A DNA stretch of 64,000 nt, from positions 1-64,000 of the forward strand of contig NZ_JAQQTD010000005.1 in NCBI RefSeq assembly GCF_028561755.1, written 5' to 3'. Below the pieces are notes generated by a model. It did no database searches. It saw only the letters and a program-made list of their open reading frames with translations, and was not told the origin of the DNA. The position numbers and the translations under genes were made by a program. Shown piece after piece: positions 45,107 to 53,159 of the stretch (its first letter is position 1; the number at the start of each line of letters is the position of its first letter). This DNA comes from Altibacter sp. HG106. Lineage in GTDB: Bacteria > Bacteroidota > Bacteroidia > Flavobacteriales > Flavobacteriaceae.

Positions 45107-46129
45107 TTATTTTTTACGGGTAAACACAAAGAAGAGGATTCCGAGTACCAAAATACTGGCGATCCAGAAAATGTAAGAAGGAAAACCGTCGTCATGTGTA
45201 TGCGTTTCGTCTCCATGTTCATGGGTTCCGTCATTCTCGTGCGAATGATTAGCGATGCCATCTCCCACCGCAAAGGTTAAGGTCGCCCAATTCGATTCGT
45301 GGGTGAGGCCTTCTTCTTCCGATTCGGTCATATAGATGGTGCGTAAATGGTACACTCCTTTGGAGGAAAGCTCAAAATTGATCATTCCATCGGCATTGGT
45401 ACGTAGTTCGTTGGGAGTAGTATGGGTATGGTCTGGTGTCTCGTTGCCGTGGGTGTGGGGTTTTCCGCCATCATGACTATGCGTGGCGTTGGTCGCTTCT
45501 GTATCGCCTGAGGTATCCATTCCTAAATACACCGATTGATCGGCCAGGGGTTTTCCGTCGAATAGCAGTTGCACCGACAACGAATGCCCCGGATGCACCG
45601 CATACGGATTGCCCATAGGAACAAACTCTATCGGATAGCCCAAGACGGTTTTCCAGTCGGTGGACACCGTATCCCCTACCTGAAATAAGGTCTTTACATG
45701 CTTGGAGTATTTCTCTACCGCATCCTGCTCCATCAAATTGTTCTCCTTTCGGTAGGCCAACATGTCGAGCACCCCATCGTGTTCCAGATAACTGTTGAAC
45801 GCCTCGGCATCTAGCGCGATATCGCGTGGCCTGGTAGACACTCCGGCCACCCAGGTACCCGGATTTCCGGTGGTAAAATTCAAAAAGGTAATGCTATCGC
45901 GTTCGGTCCATTGCGTAGAATCTACCGCGGTACGGGTTCCATTGCCTACCAAACTTACGTCTAGCATTCGATTGCGGTCAATGACGTTCTCACTTTTATC
46001 GAAGGTTCCGTTGAAAAGCTGAATGCTGGCCTCCTCTTGGGGAGCCAAAAAGTAATCATCCAGTTTTAGGAACATATCATGACTACATAACAGCAGTACA
46101 GCAAATAATCCGAAGAGCGTCTTTTTCAT
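45107..46129 (-). CDS. DUF4198 protein with His-rich loops, metal uptake partner
   Basis: A 340-residue secreted or membrane-anchored protein. ATG 46129 (MKKTLFGLFAVLLLCSHDMFLKLDDYFL) is preferred to one 63 bases upstream because it begins the signal. The beta-sandwich DUF4198 region contains the typical HDMFLK start and NPYAVHPGHSLSVQLLFDGKPL. A His-rich stretch (about 220-240, with HSHD, HTHG and HTHTT) and another before the C-terminal helix (HSHENDGTHEHGDETHTHDD) suit metal binding. DUF4198 proteins are linked to nickel transport. It is first in a two-gene unit with HupE/UreJ. Confidence 0.8.
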   Translation of the reverse strand: MKKTLFGLFAVLLLCSHDMFLKLDDYFLAPQEEASIQLFNGTFDKSENVIDRNRMLDVSLVGNGTRTAVDSTQWTERDSITFLNFTTGNPGTWVAGVSTRPRDIALDAEAFNSYLEHDGVLDMLAYRKENNLMEQDAVEKYSKHVKTLFQVGDTVSTDWKTVLGYPIEFVPMGNPYAVHPGHSLSVQLLFDGKPLADQSVYLGMDTSGDTEATNATHSHDGGKPHTHGNETPDHTHTTPNELRTNADGMINFELSSKGVYHLRTIYMTESEEEGLTHESNWATLTFAVGDGIANHSHENDGTHEHGDETHTHDDGFPSYIFWIASILVLGILFFVFTRKK

Positions 46130-46252
46130 GAGTTGGTTTTTAGTGCGTATCAGGTTGTTGCCGTAAATTTCGAATATTTCCGAAGCATTCACAACCTTTT
46201 CTAGCCTATATACGGTAAAAATCCACCGATGGTTTGTTTTTCAGCAGACGTC

Positions 46253-46843
46253 CTACTTCGTCGGATCGTAATAATTGTTGAGGATAGATTCAATGGCTTC
46301 CTTCCCGGCAATGACCCTGGTTACGGTTTCCCAGGTGGACTTCGGAATGAGATGCGACAAGGGTTGTTCTAACTGGGTGAGCTTCGGAAACACCTTGGCG
46401 ATCTTTAGGTCCCACACCTTATAGTATTTCACAAGATCGTCCGGATAGACGGTTTTCCGCTTGGTACCTTCATCGCTGGCGCGGAAGGGTTCCGAAATAT
46501 TCAAATAGCCGTAATCGTCGGTAAGTTGTTCGCCTACTTCAATATCGCGGATGGCGATCTCAAAGTCGTATGCCGTGGTCAAACAATTCGCATTAAAACT
46601 GTGGTTCACGTAGCGGCCGTTATCCCAACACAACACGTGGTTGCCCTGATTGTTTCGGAAGGTATAAATATCTAAGATCTGCTGGTACAGCGGATCCAGG
46701 TTTTGAATTTCTAAGGGTGTAAATTCACGATCTAGCGAATCTAATACCCAGGTGATGGTTCCTGCGGGAATTTTTTGGGTGGCGACCACGCCATAGCCAA
46801 TCTCTTTATTGATGAATTGTAATTCGGTATGAGGATGTATCAT
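46253..46843 (-). CDS. SET domain-containing protein
   Basis: A 196-residue single SET-domain protein, a fold best known for lysine methylation. Visible motifs are GYGVVATQKIPAGTITW near the start, YVNHSFNANC (the NHS motif binding SAM) and IAIRDIEVGEQLTDDYG (catalytic Tyr region). There is no signal peptide. Bacterial SET proteins are scattered and their substrates mostly unknown. It is divergent from moeA across a gap with palindromic sequences. Confidence 0.88.
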   Translation of the reverse strand: MIHPHTELQFINKEIGYGVVATQKIPAGTITWVLDSLDREFTPLEIQNLDPLYQQILDIYTFRNNQGNHVLCWDNGRYVNHSFNANCLTTAYDFEIAIRDIEVGEQLTDDYGYLNISEPFRASDEGTKRKTVYPDDLVKYYKVWDLKIAKVFPKLTQLEQPLSHLIPKSTWETVTRVIAGKEAIESILNNYYDPTK

Positions 46844-46867
46844 AGGTAGGCGCGCCCGTTGTAATGC

Positions 46868-46967
46868 AAGCGCTTAGTACTACGAAATGTACTAAATAAA
46901 TCTATTGGAATATCAAAAAAGTAAGCGCTTCGGAAATTATTTTTCCGACCCCTTTTTGCTATCTTCG
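46868..46967. promoter_or_regulatory. Palindromes and -7 box upstream of the Moco operon
   Basis: The palindrome AAGCGCTT occurs twice (46868-46875 and 46923-46930), 55 bp apart. Between them lies the inverted repeat TAGTAC (46875-46880) / GTACTA (46889-46894). TATCTTCG (46960-46967), one mismatch from TAnnTTTG, is a possible -7 box for moeA. The palindromes are candidate operators. Confidence 0.4.
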
Positions 46968-46984
46968 AGACGTAACTCTTGCCT

Positions 46985-48172
46985 ATGATCTCTGTTGCTG
47001 AAGCCCTTCAAAAGATTAAAGATACCGTACAAGCATTCTCTGAAACGGAAGTAATTTCGGTAGCGGAAGCGTCCCAACGGGTACTCGCAACCCACATTGT
47101 AGCGCCTTTGTCGCTTCCCCCCTTTCCGCAATCGTCTATGGATGGCTATGCTGTCTGCGGAATCGATCGAACCGAATTTCAAGTCATAGGTGAAATTCAA
47201 ACCGGAGATGCCGCTCATTATGAGTTGAACCCCGGCGAAGCGGTGCGTATTTTCACGGGAGCGCAGGTTCCCGGTACCGCCGAAGCTGTGATCATGCAAG
47301 AAAAAGTTTCCGTAGCGAATTCGACCCTACGCATTTCAGAACGTCAAAAACATCATCAAAATATCCGACCCATAGGCCAACAGATCCAACAAGGGGAGCG
47401 CTGTTTGGAACACGGCCATACCCTCAACCCCTCCACCATTGCCTTGTTACACAGTTTGGGCATTACCGAAGTATCGGTCGCGAAACAACCCAGGGTCGCC
47501 GTCCTCGTTACCGGCAACGAATTGATATCACCGGGAGTTCCGCTGCGATCGGGGCAGGTATACGAGAGCAATAGTGCTTTGCTTACCACAGCCTTACAGC
47601 AATTGGGCCTTCAGCCGGTTTCGGTGGCGCACGTTCAAGATACCCTCGAAGCTACTACCAAGGCGATCCATAACGCCCTGAAACAAAGTGATGTGTTATT
47701 AGTTTCCGGCGGTATCTCGATGGGTGATTACGACTTCGTAGGTACCGCCTTGGCCAAACTAGGTGTCACCGAAGTGTTTTATAAGGTGAAACAAAAACCG
47801 GGTAAGCCGCTTTATTTCGGAACCAAAGAAAAGAAATACGTCTTTGCCCTGCCTGGAAACCCCGCCTCTAGCCTCAGTTGCTTTTATAACTATGTGTGGC
47901 CCGCTCTGCAACAATGGCAAGGCGCAACGCGAATCGGACTCCCACGAGTTCAACTTCCCGTTACCGAAGCCATCGAAAACCCTTTTGGCAGAGCCTTGTT
48001 TTTAAAAGCGCTCGTGCACAACGAAGGCGTTACTATTTTAGACCGACAGCATTCTTCTATGATCCTAAGTTTTGCCCATGCCAATGCGCTGGTGTATGTT
48101 CCGGAGGATACTACGCGCATCACAAAAGGAAGTATGGTTACCACGCTCCTATTACCCAATCTTACCTACTAA
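46985..48172 (+). CDS. moeA: Molybdopterin molybdotransferase MoeA
   Basis: A 395-residue MoeA, which inserts molybdate into adenylated molybdopterin. The motifs PPFPQSSMDGYAV, FTGAQVPGTAEAVI, LVTGNELISPG, SGGISMGDYDFV and KPGKPLYFGT are clear, and the C-terminal domain IV is present. ATG 46985 was chosen; an in-frame TTG two codons earlier cannot be excluded. It is the first gene of the plus-strand Moco operon, with a 9-base gap to the TSUP gene. Confidence 0.95.
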   Translation: MISVAEALQKIKDTVQAFSETEVISVAEASQRVLATHIVAPLSLPPFPQSSMDGYAVCGIDRTEFQVIGEIQTGDAAHYELNPGEAVRIFTGAQVPGTAEAVIMQEKVSVANSTLRISERQKHHQNIRPIGQQIQQGERCLEHGHTLNPSTIALLHSLGITEVSVAKQPRVAVLVTGNELISPGVPLRSGQVYESNSALLTTALQQLGLQPVSVAHVQDTLEATTKAIHNALKQSDVLLVSGGISMGDYDFVGTALAKLGVTEVFYKVKQKPGKPLYFGTKEKKYVFALPGNPASSLSCFYNYVWPALQQWQGATRIGLPRVQLPVTEAIENPFGRALFLKALVHNEGVTILDRQHSSMILSFAHANALVYVPEDTTRITKGSMVTTLLLPNLTY

Positions 48173-48181
48173 GCTCGCTAA

Positions 48182-48925
48182 ATGGACATGGAAACTTCTT
48201 TATTACTCTATTTTTTGTTGCTCCTTCCGTTGGTGTCCTTTATGTATGCTAGCGTGGGGCATGGCGGTGCCAGTGGATACTTAGCGTTGATGGCGCTCTT
48301 CAATTTCCCGAATGTAATGATGAAACAAACGGCCTTGCTACTCAATTTGTTCGTTGCGGGTATTGCCTTTTATCACTATTATCGCGCCGGGCATTTTAGA
48401 AAAAAATTATTCCTTCCCTTTGCCTTAGGATCGGTGCCGGCGGCCTTTTTAGGCGGAATGCTTACGGTAGAACCGGTCCTGTATAAACGCATTTTAGGGG
48501 TTCTCTTACTCTTTGCCATTATTCGCATGCTTTGGCCCACATCCGAAGCAACCGCTTCTGCGAAAAAGATCATTTTCTATCAGGCGCTGATCGCCGGTGT
48601 CTTGGTGGGGTTTTTCTCCGGACTTATCGGTATTGGCGGTGGGATCATCCTCACACCGCTCATTCTGCTGCTGCACTGGGGCAATATGAAAGAAGCCGCA
48701 GCCGTGTCGGCCTTGTTTATCTGGGTGAATTCGGCGGCCGGCTTGTTAGGACAGTTCAGCAGCGGCATTACCTTAGAACCTATAGCAGCCGTAATGGTTG
48801 TAATGGCTGTAATTGGCGGCATGGCGGGTAGCTATTTGGGTAGCAAAAAATGGAACGCTCGTTTTTTAGAATACTTCTTAGCGCTGGTATTGACAACCGC
48901 CTCAATAAAGCTTATCTTGTTCTAA
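48182..48925 (+). CDS. TSUP (TauE/SafE) family anion transporter
   Basis: A 247-residue permease with about seven to eight helices. YASVGHGGASGYLALMALF near the N-terminus and the repeat GFFSGLIGIGGGIILTPLILL in the second half are the paired TSUP signatures. The family moves sulfite, sulfonates or other sulfur anions. Its place between moeA and moaD, one base before moaD, suggests a link with cofactor synthesis, perhaps molybdate or a sulfur oxyanion. No ModABC permease is seen in the window. Confidence 0.85.
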   Translation: MDMETSLLLYFLLLLPLVSFMYASVGHGGASGYLALMALFNFPNVMMKQTALLLNLFVAGIAFYHYYRAGHFRKKLFLPFALGSVPAAFLGGMLTVEPVLYKRILGVLLLFAIIRMLWPTSEATASAKKIIFYQALIAGVLVGFFSGLIGIGGGIILTPLILLLHWGNMKEAAAVSALFIWVNSAAGLLGQFSSGITLEPIAAVMVVMAVIGGMAGSYLGSKKWNARFLEYFLALVLTTASIKLILF

Positions 48926-48926
48926 C

Positions 48927-49160
48927 ATGGAAGTACAACTTATTTACCACGGAAAACTCACCGAAGTTTTGAAACGAGCGACCGAGTCGGTGCACACCGA
49001 GGCGCTAACGGCAGCCGATCTTGCTTCGGAAGTACTCACCTTGCATCCTACCCTGGTGGGAAACACCTTCCAACTGGCGCAAAACAATACTATAATTTCG
49101 GGGCATGACCCCATTGCGGAAGGGATCGTAGATGTCTTCCCGCCATTTTCTGGAGGATGA
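48927..49160 (+). CDS. moaD: Molybdopterin synthase small subunit MoaD
   Basis: A 77-residue beta-grasp sulfur carrier that ends in Gly-Gly (DVFPPFSGG), the C-terminus thiocarboxylated by MoeB and used by MoaE to make molybdopterin. The size is normal. Its stop overlaps the moeB start by four bases (ATGA), which couples the two. Confidence 0.9.
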   Translation: MEVQLIYHGKLTEVLKRATESVHTEALTAADLASEVLTLHPTLVGNTFQLAQNNTIISGHDPIAEGIVDVFPPFSGG

Positions 49161-50218
49161 ACCCACGCTACGCCCGACATATCAGCCTATCGGAAATCGG
49201 TCTCGAGGGCCAACAAAAGCTCGCTGAAGCCAAGATATTGGTAGTGGGAGCAGGCGGACTCGGTTGTGCGGTGCTGCAATACCTAACAGCAGCCGGGGTG
49301 GGAACCCTCGGAATCGTCGATTTTGATGTGGTTTCGGTATCCAACTTACAACGGCAAGTGCTCTACACCGAAGCCGATGTGGGAACCCCGAAAGTTCTAT
49401 GTGCTATCAAGCGATTGCAGCAAATGAATGCTGAAATCGAGTTCGTTGCGCATAATACCGACTTCAATGTTCAAAATGCAGAATCCCTTTGTAAAGCCTA
49501 CGATATTGTGGTGGATGCTTCTGATAATTTCGTGACCCGCTACACCCTCAATGATGCCTGTGTTCGCCTCGGAAAACCCATGGTATTTGGGTCGCTCTAT
49601 AAATTTGAAGGGCAGGTAGCTGTTTTTAATTATGAAGGAGGTCCCTCCTACCGCTGCCTGTTTCCGAAGCCTCCCAAACCGGGAGAAGTTCCTAATTGCA
49701 ACGATATTGGGGTCTTAGGAGTGTTGCCCGGACTCATTGGCACCTTACAAGCCACCGAGGTGTTAAAAATGATTCTGGGGTTGGGAAACGTACTTTCTGG
49801 AACCTTGTTGCAATACGATACCCGTACCCACCATCAGCATCTTTGGAAGATTCAGAAGCGACCTTCCGAAATAGAAATCGTGAAAAATCGACCGAATATT
49901 GTGCCCGTTCAGACGCAAGATTGTATCTTAACACCAACGCTGTCGTTGCAAGAAATGAGCTTAGAAGAACCCATCATTTGGGTAGATGTTCGAGAGGCAC
50001 ATGAGCTTCCGAAGATCACCGAAGAGAACGTCATCCGACTAAAGGATACAACGGTTTCCGAAAGAATAAAAAACGGAACTAAAAAAGTGTTCTTCTGCCA
50101 AACAGGCGTCCGAAGCAGAAACGCCACCGACGAGCATCTTGCCAGGGGAATGGCAAACTGTTACAGCCTACGAGAAGGCGCAGCGGAATTACAACAGTGG
50201 TTAGCGAAAAACACATGA
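49157..50218 (+). CDS. moeB: MoeB/ThiF adenylyltransferase with C-terminal rhodanese
   Basis: A 353-residue E1-like enzyme. The Rossmann domain shows VVGAGGLGCAVLQYLTAAGVG (ATP site), NLQRQVLYTEADVG, and PNCNDIGVLGVLPGLIG with the conserved Cys. The C-terminal about 90 residues are a rhodanese domain with the persulfide Cys in FFCQTGVRSRNA. It adenylates and sulfurates the MoaD C-terminus, so both activities are in one protein. CxxC zinc motifs of classical MoeB are not evident. It overlaps moaD before it and moaE after it by four bases each. Confidence 0.9.
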   Translation: MNPRYARHISLSEIGLEGQQKLAEAKILVVGAGGLGCAVLQYLTAAGVGTLGIVDFDVVSVSNLQRQVLYTEADVGTPKVLCAIKRLQQMNAEIEFVAHNTDFNVQNAESLCKAYDIVVDASDNFVTRYTLNDACVRLGKPMVFGSLYKFEGQVAVFNYEGGPSYRCLFPKPPKPGEVPNCNDIGVLGVLPGLIGTLQATEVLKMILGLGNVLSGTLLQYDTRTHHQHLWKIQKRPSEIEIVKNRPNIVPVQTQDCILTPTLSLQEMSLEEPIIWVDVREAHELPKITEENVIRLKDTTVSERIKNGTKKVFFCQTGVRSRNATDEHLARGMANCYSLREGAAELQQWLAKNT

Positions 50219-50655
50219 AGAAAAACATCAAAGATATATTTACAGAAGGGGCTATTTCCCCTGAAAAGATCGCCACTTCGATTGCGAATCATCAGTCAAA
50301 GACGGGCATCGGTGCCCATGACATCTTTTTAGGGCAGGTACGCGCCGATACCATCGATGGAAAAGAGGTAACGGCGATAGAGTTTACAGCCCAACGCGAG
50401 ATGGCCAATCAGGTATGTCATGATATTCGAGAAGCCATGTTCCAACGCTTTAACCTGCACTGTATGCACATTTATCATAGTATCGGTACAGTGAAGACCG
50501 GCGAACTGTGCTTTTTTGTCTTTGTCTCAGGAGCGCACCGCAACGATGTATTTGAAGCCCTTCAAGTGTTGGTCCATGAGATCAAAGCAAAAGTACCCAT
50601 CTTCGGAAAAGAGATTTTTGAAGATGCTACCCATCAATGGAAAGTCAATAACTAA
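50215..50655 (+). CDS. moaE: Molybdopterin synthase catalytic subunit MoaE
   Basis: A 146-residue MoaE. The ATG at 50215 overlaps the moeB stop (ATGA); an earlier start at 50197 would extend into moeB and is not needed. GIGAHDIFLGQVRADTIDGKEV near the start, CMHIYHSIGTVKTGELCFFVFVSGAHR in the middle and KVPIFGKEIFEDATHQWKV at the end, with the catalytic Lys, are typical. It combines with MoaD to convert cyclic pyranopterin to molybdopterin. Confidence 0.93.
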   Translation: MKKNIKDIFTEGAISPEKIATSIANHQSKTGIGAHDIFLGQVRADTIDGKEVTAIEFTAQREMANQVCHDIREAMFQRFNLHCMHIYHSIGTVKTGELCFFVFVSGAHRNDVFEALQVLVHEIKAKVPIFGKEIFEDATHQWKVNN

Positions 50656-50657
50656 CT

Positions 50658-51563
50658 ATGGTAGACATCACACAAAAACAAAATACCCTACGCATTGCGA
50701 TCGCGCAAGCCACCGTCAAGGTAAGTCGGCATGCCACTATTGACGCCATTGAACAGGGAACCGTTCCCAAGGGGGATGTGTTTGCCATGAGCAAAGCCGC
50801 CGGACTGCTAGGCGTTAAAAAAACACCTGAGCTCCTCCCCGATTGTCATCCGCTGCCCATCGAAGCGACTTCCATAGAATATACGATACGCGGACTGGAA
50901 ATTGACATCAAAGTAACGGTGAAGACCATTTATAAAACCGGTGTGGAAGTAGAGGCCATGCACGGTGCCAGCATTGTAGCGCTCAATATGTACGACATGC
51001 TGAAACCCATTGACAAAGGTGTTGAAATTCAACATATCAAACTCCTTGAAAAACGCGGTGGGAAATCGGATCTCAACAGTAGTGGCGCCCATTTGAAAGC
51101 TGCCGTCATTGTTTGTTCCGATTCTATTTCCGAAGGAAAAAATGAAGACCGCTCGGGACAAGCCCTGGTGGCATTACTTGAAGCGCACGAAGTTGCTATT
51201 GAAGACTATAGCGTCATTCCGGATGATCACGATGGCATTCAAGAAAAAGCAACGCAATGTGTAACTAAAAAAATACCTTTGATCATCTTTACGGGCGGCA
51301 CCGGACTATCTCCTACGGATATTACTCCAGAAGCCCTGCAGCCCCTTATTGAACGCCCGGTTCCGGGAATTGAAGAGGTGATCCGGCGCTACGGACAAGA
51401 ACGCACGCCGTTAGCGATGCTGTCACGCAGTGTCGCCGGTATGATAGGGAATAGCCTGGTGTTGGCGGTTCCGGGATCTACCAAAGGCGCCCAGGAATCC
51501 TTACAGGCCTTGTTGCCGGCTGTGTTTCACATCTTTCATATTGCGGAAGGAGGCAGTCATTGA
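50658..51563 (+). CDS. Bifunctional MoaC-MogA/MoaB fusion
   Basis: A 301-residue fusion. Residues 1-140 are MoaC (VDITQKQNTLRIA, DVFAMSKAAGLLGVKKTPELLPDCHPLP, VEVEAMHGASIVALNMYDMLK, and the Lys-rich LLEKRGGKSD end), which builds the pyranopterin with MoaA. Residues about 150-301 are a MogA/MoaB domain (CSDSISEGKNEDRSG, IFTGGTGLSPTDITPEA, VPGSTKGAQESL), which adenylates molybdopterin. The joint is LNSSGAHLK. Such fusions are known in Bacteroidota. It overlaps moaA by four bases. Confidence 0.93.
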   Translation: MVDITQKQNTLRIAIAQATVKVSRHATIDAIEQGTVPKGDVFAMSKAAGLLGVKKTPELLPDCHPLPIEATSIEYTIRGLEIDIKVTVKTIYKTGVEVEAMHGASIVALNMYDMLKPIDKGVEIQHIKLLEKRGGKSDLNSSGAHLKAAVIVCSDSISEGKNEDRSGQALVALLEAHEVAIEDYSVIPDDHDGIQEKATQCVTKKIPLIIFTGGTGLSPTDITPEALQPLIERPVPGIEEVIRRYGQERTPLAMLSRSVAGMIGNSLVLAVPGSTKGAQESLQALLPAVFHIFHIAEGGSH

Positions 51564-52567
51564 GTGCAACAGGAGCACATATCTTGACCGATTCTTTCGG
51601 AAGAAAGCACACCTATCTGCGTATTTCCTTGACGGAAAAATGCAATTTGCGTTGCACCTATTGTATGCCGCAGGAAGGCGTACCGCTCACTCCCTCGAAG
51701 CATTTGATGTCCGCCGAAGAGATTTTTCAGATGGCTTCGCTATTCGTGCAGGAAGGGGTTACGAAAATCCGACTTACAGGCGGAGAGCCGCTGGTGCGTA
51801 AAGATTTCCCCGAATTACTGCAAAAATTGAGCAGCTTACCGATTAAATGCACGCTTACTACTAATGGCGTTATCATCGATCGCCATCTCGATCTTCTCAA
51901 AGAATGCGAAGTAACCACCATCAATCTCAGTTTGGATACGCTGAGCGCCGATAAATTTAAAAAAATCACCTTTCGAAATGATTTCGAGAAGGTGTACGAG
52001 AATCTAATGCTACTGCTGGATCATGGGTTCCAAGTAAAAATCAACGTGGTATTGATGAAAGGGGTCAACGATGACGAGATCATCGACTTCCTAGAATTTA
52101 CAAAGGAAAACCCGATAAGTGTTCGGTTTATTGAGTTCATGCCCTTTGAAGGAAATGCCTGGAATCGAACCAAGACCATCTCCTACCAACATATTATGAG
52201 CGTTGTCAAGACGCACTTCGGAAGCGAAACCGTCCTTAGGTTGCAGGATGCGCCCAATGACACTACCAAAAACTATAAGATTCGAGGTTTTGAGGGGTTC
52301 TTCGGAATTATCAGCACTGTAACCAACCCCTTCTGTGATAGTTGCAATCGGCTGCGACTCACGGCCAATGGACAACTAAAAAACTGTTTGTTTTCCGATT
52401 CGGAAAGTGATCTGTTGACTCCCTTTCGGGCGGGAGAAGATATTCGTCCCGTCATTCACAATGCGGTGATGAAAAAGCATGCGATGCGAGGCGGACTCAA
52501 TCGTCCGGAGGATTTCGAGGATGTTACACAACACAAAAATCGAAGTATGATCAGGATTGGCGGCTAG
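51560..52567 (+). CDS. moaA: GTP 3',8-cyclase MoaA (radical SAM)
   Basis: A 335-residue radical SAM enzyme for the first step of Moco synthesis. The SAM cluster motif is CNLRCTYC, and the second cluster Cys residues are in FCDSCNRLRLTANGQLKNC. The protein ends with the functional Gly-Gly (RIGG). No ATG precedes the cluster motif, so the start is TTG: either 51560, overlapping the previous stop, or 51584, which would start directly at LTDSFGRKHTYLRIS as in many MoaA proteins. Its 3' end overlaps the convergent mocA-like gene by 17 bases. Confidence 0.95.
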   Translation: MSATGAHILTDSFGRKHTYLRISLTEKCNLRCTYCMPQEGVPLTPSKHLMSAEEIFQMASLFVQEGVTKIRLTGGEPLVRKDFPELLQKLSSLPIKCTLTTNGVIIDRHLDLLKECEVTTINLSLDTLSADKFKKITFRNDFEKVYENLMLLLDHGFQVKINVVLMKGVNDDEIIDFLEFTKENPISVRFIEFMPFEGNAWNRTKTISYQHIMSVVKTHFGSETVLRLQDAPNDTTKNYKIRGFEGFFGIISTVTNPFCDSCNRLRLTANGQLKNCLFSDSESDLLTPFRAGEDIRPVIHNAVMKKHAMRGGLNRPEDFEDVTQHKNRSMIRIGG

Positions 52568-53159
52568 CCCTTTCTTTGAGTCGGTGATAGGCCTCAGGCG
52601 TATCCATATCTTCCAAAGAGGTGTCACAAGGCACCAATACTAACGAGTGGGTATATTTCATCGAAAGCTTCTTAGCGCCTGTATCACCTGACAGGGTTTG
52701 TAGTTCCGGAAAAAAATGGCGATCAAAAAGTACCGGGGCACCCCACCAGTCCGCTTCCCGCTCTTTTGAAACGATAATCTGTTGGGCATCGGGTTTGAAT
52801 TCGGAAAGTAGTTGCTTAAAGTGTTCCATACCTATTAGCGGCTGATCGACCAGCGCGATCAAGATTCCCTGAATCTCGGGATGCGTTTTTACGGCTTTTT
52901 CAACCCCAAGGGCAATACTTCGTCCCATGCCCTGCTTCCACGTAGCGTTGATCACTGTTTCTACGGAATAATTAGAAAGGACAGGAACAATCCCTTCGGA
53001 ATGCGCTCCAAGCACCACAAACACTTTGTCCGATAGTTGCTGTAATACCGAAAGCTGATGTTCGATCAAGGTAGTTTGATGCCACGGAAGCAAAGGTTTC
53101 GGTTGCCCCATTCGTGAGGAACCTCCAGCTGCCATCAGCAGCACTGCAATATTATTCAT
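52551..53159 (-). CDS. MocA-like molybdenum cofactor cytidylyltransferase
   Basis: A 202-residue nucleotidyltransferase (MobA/MocA fold). NIAVLLMAAGGSSRMGQPKPLLPWHQTTLI carries the nucleotide-binding signature, followed by VIVVLGAH-like, ALVDQPLIG and SGDTGAKKL motifs. The ATG at 53159 is used because the family N-terminus starts there; the much longer frame upstream runs into xdhC. It overlaps the xdhC end by 8 bases. The neighbouring xanthine-dehydrogenase-family enzyme normally needs the cytosine dinucleotide form of the cofactor, which supports MocA-type activity. Confidence 0.85.
   Translation of the reverse strand: MNNIAVLLMAAGGSSRMGQPKPLLPWHQTTLIEHQLSVLQQLSDKVFVVLGAHSEGIVPVLSNYSVETVINATWKQGMGRSIALGVEKAVKTHPEIQGILIALVDQPLIGMEHFKQLLSEFKPDAQQIIVSKEREADWWGAPVLFDRHFFPELQTLSGDTGAKKLSMKYTHSLVLVPCDTSLEDMDTPEAYHRLKERASRQS

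Noticed and set aside
47896-48252. 118-codon plus-strand ORF spanning the end of moeA
   Set aside because: It runs out of frame through moeA and the TSUP start; both real genes are well supported.
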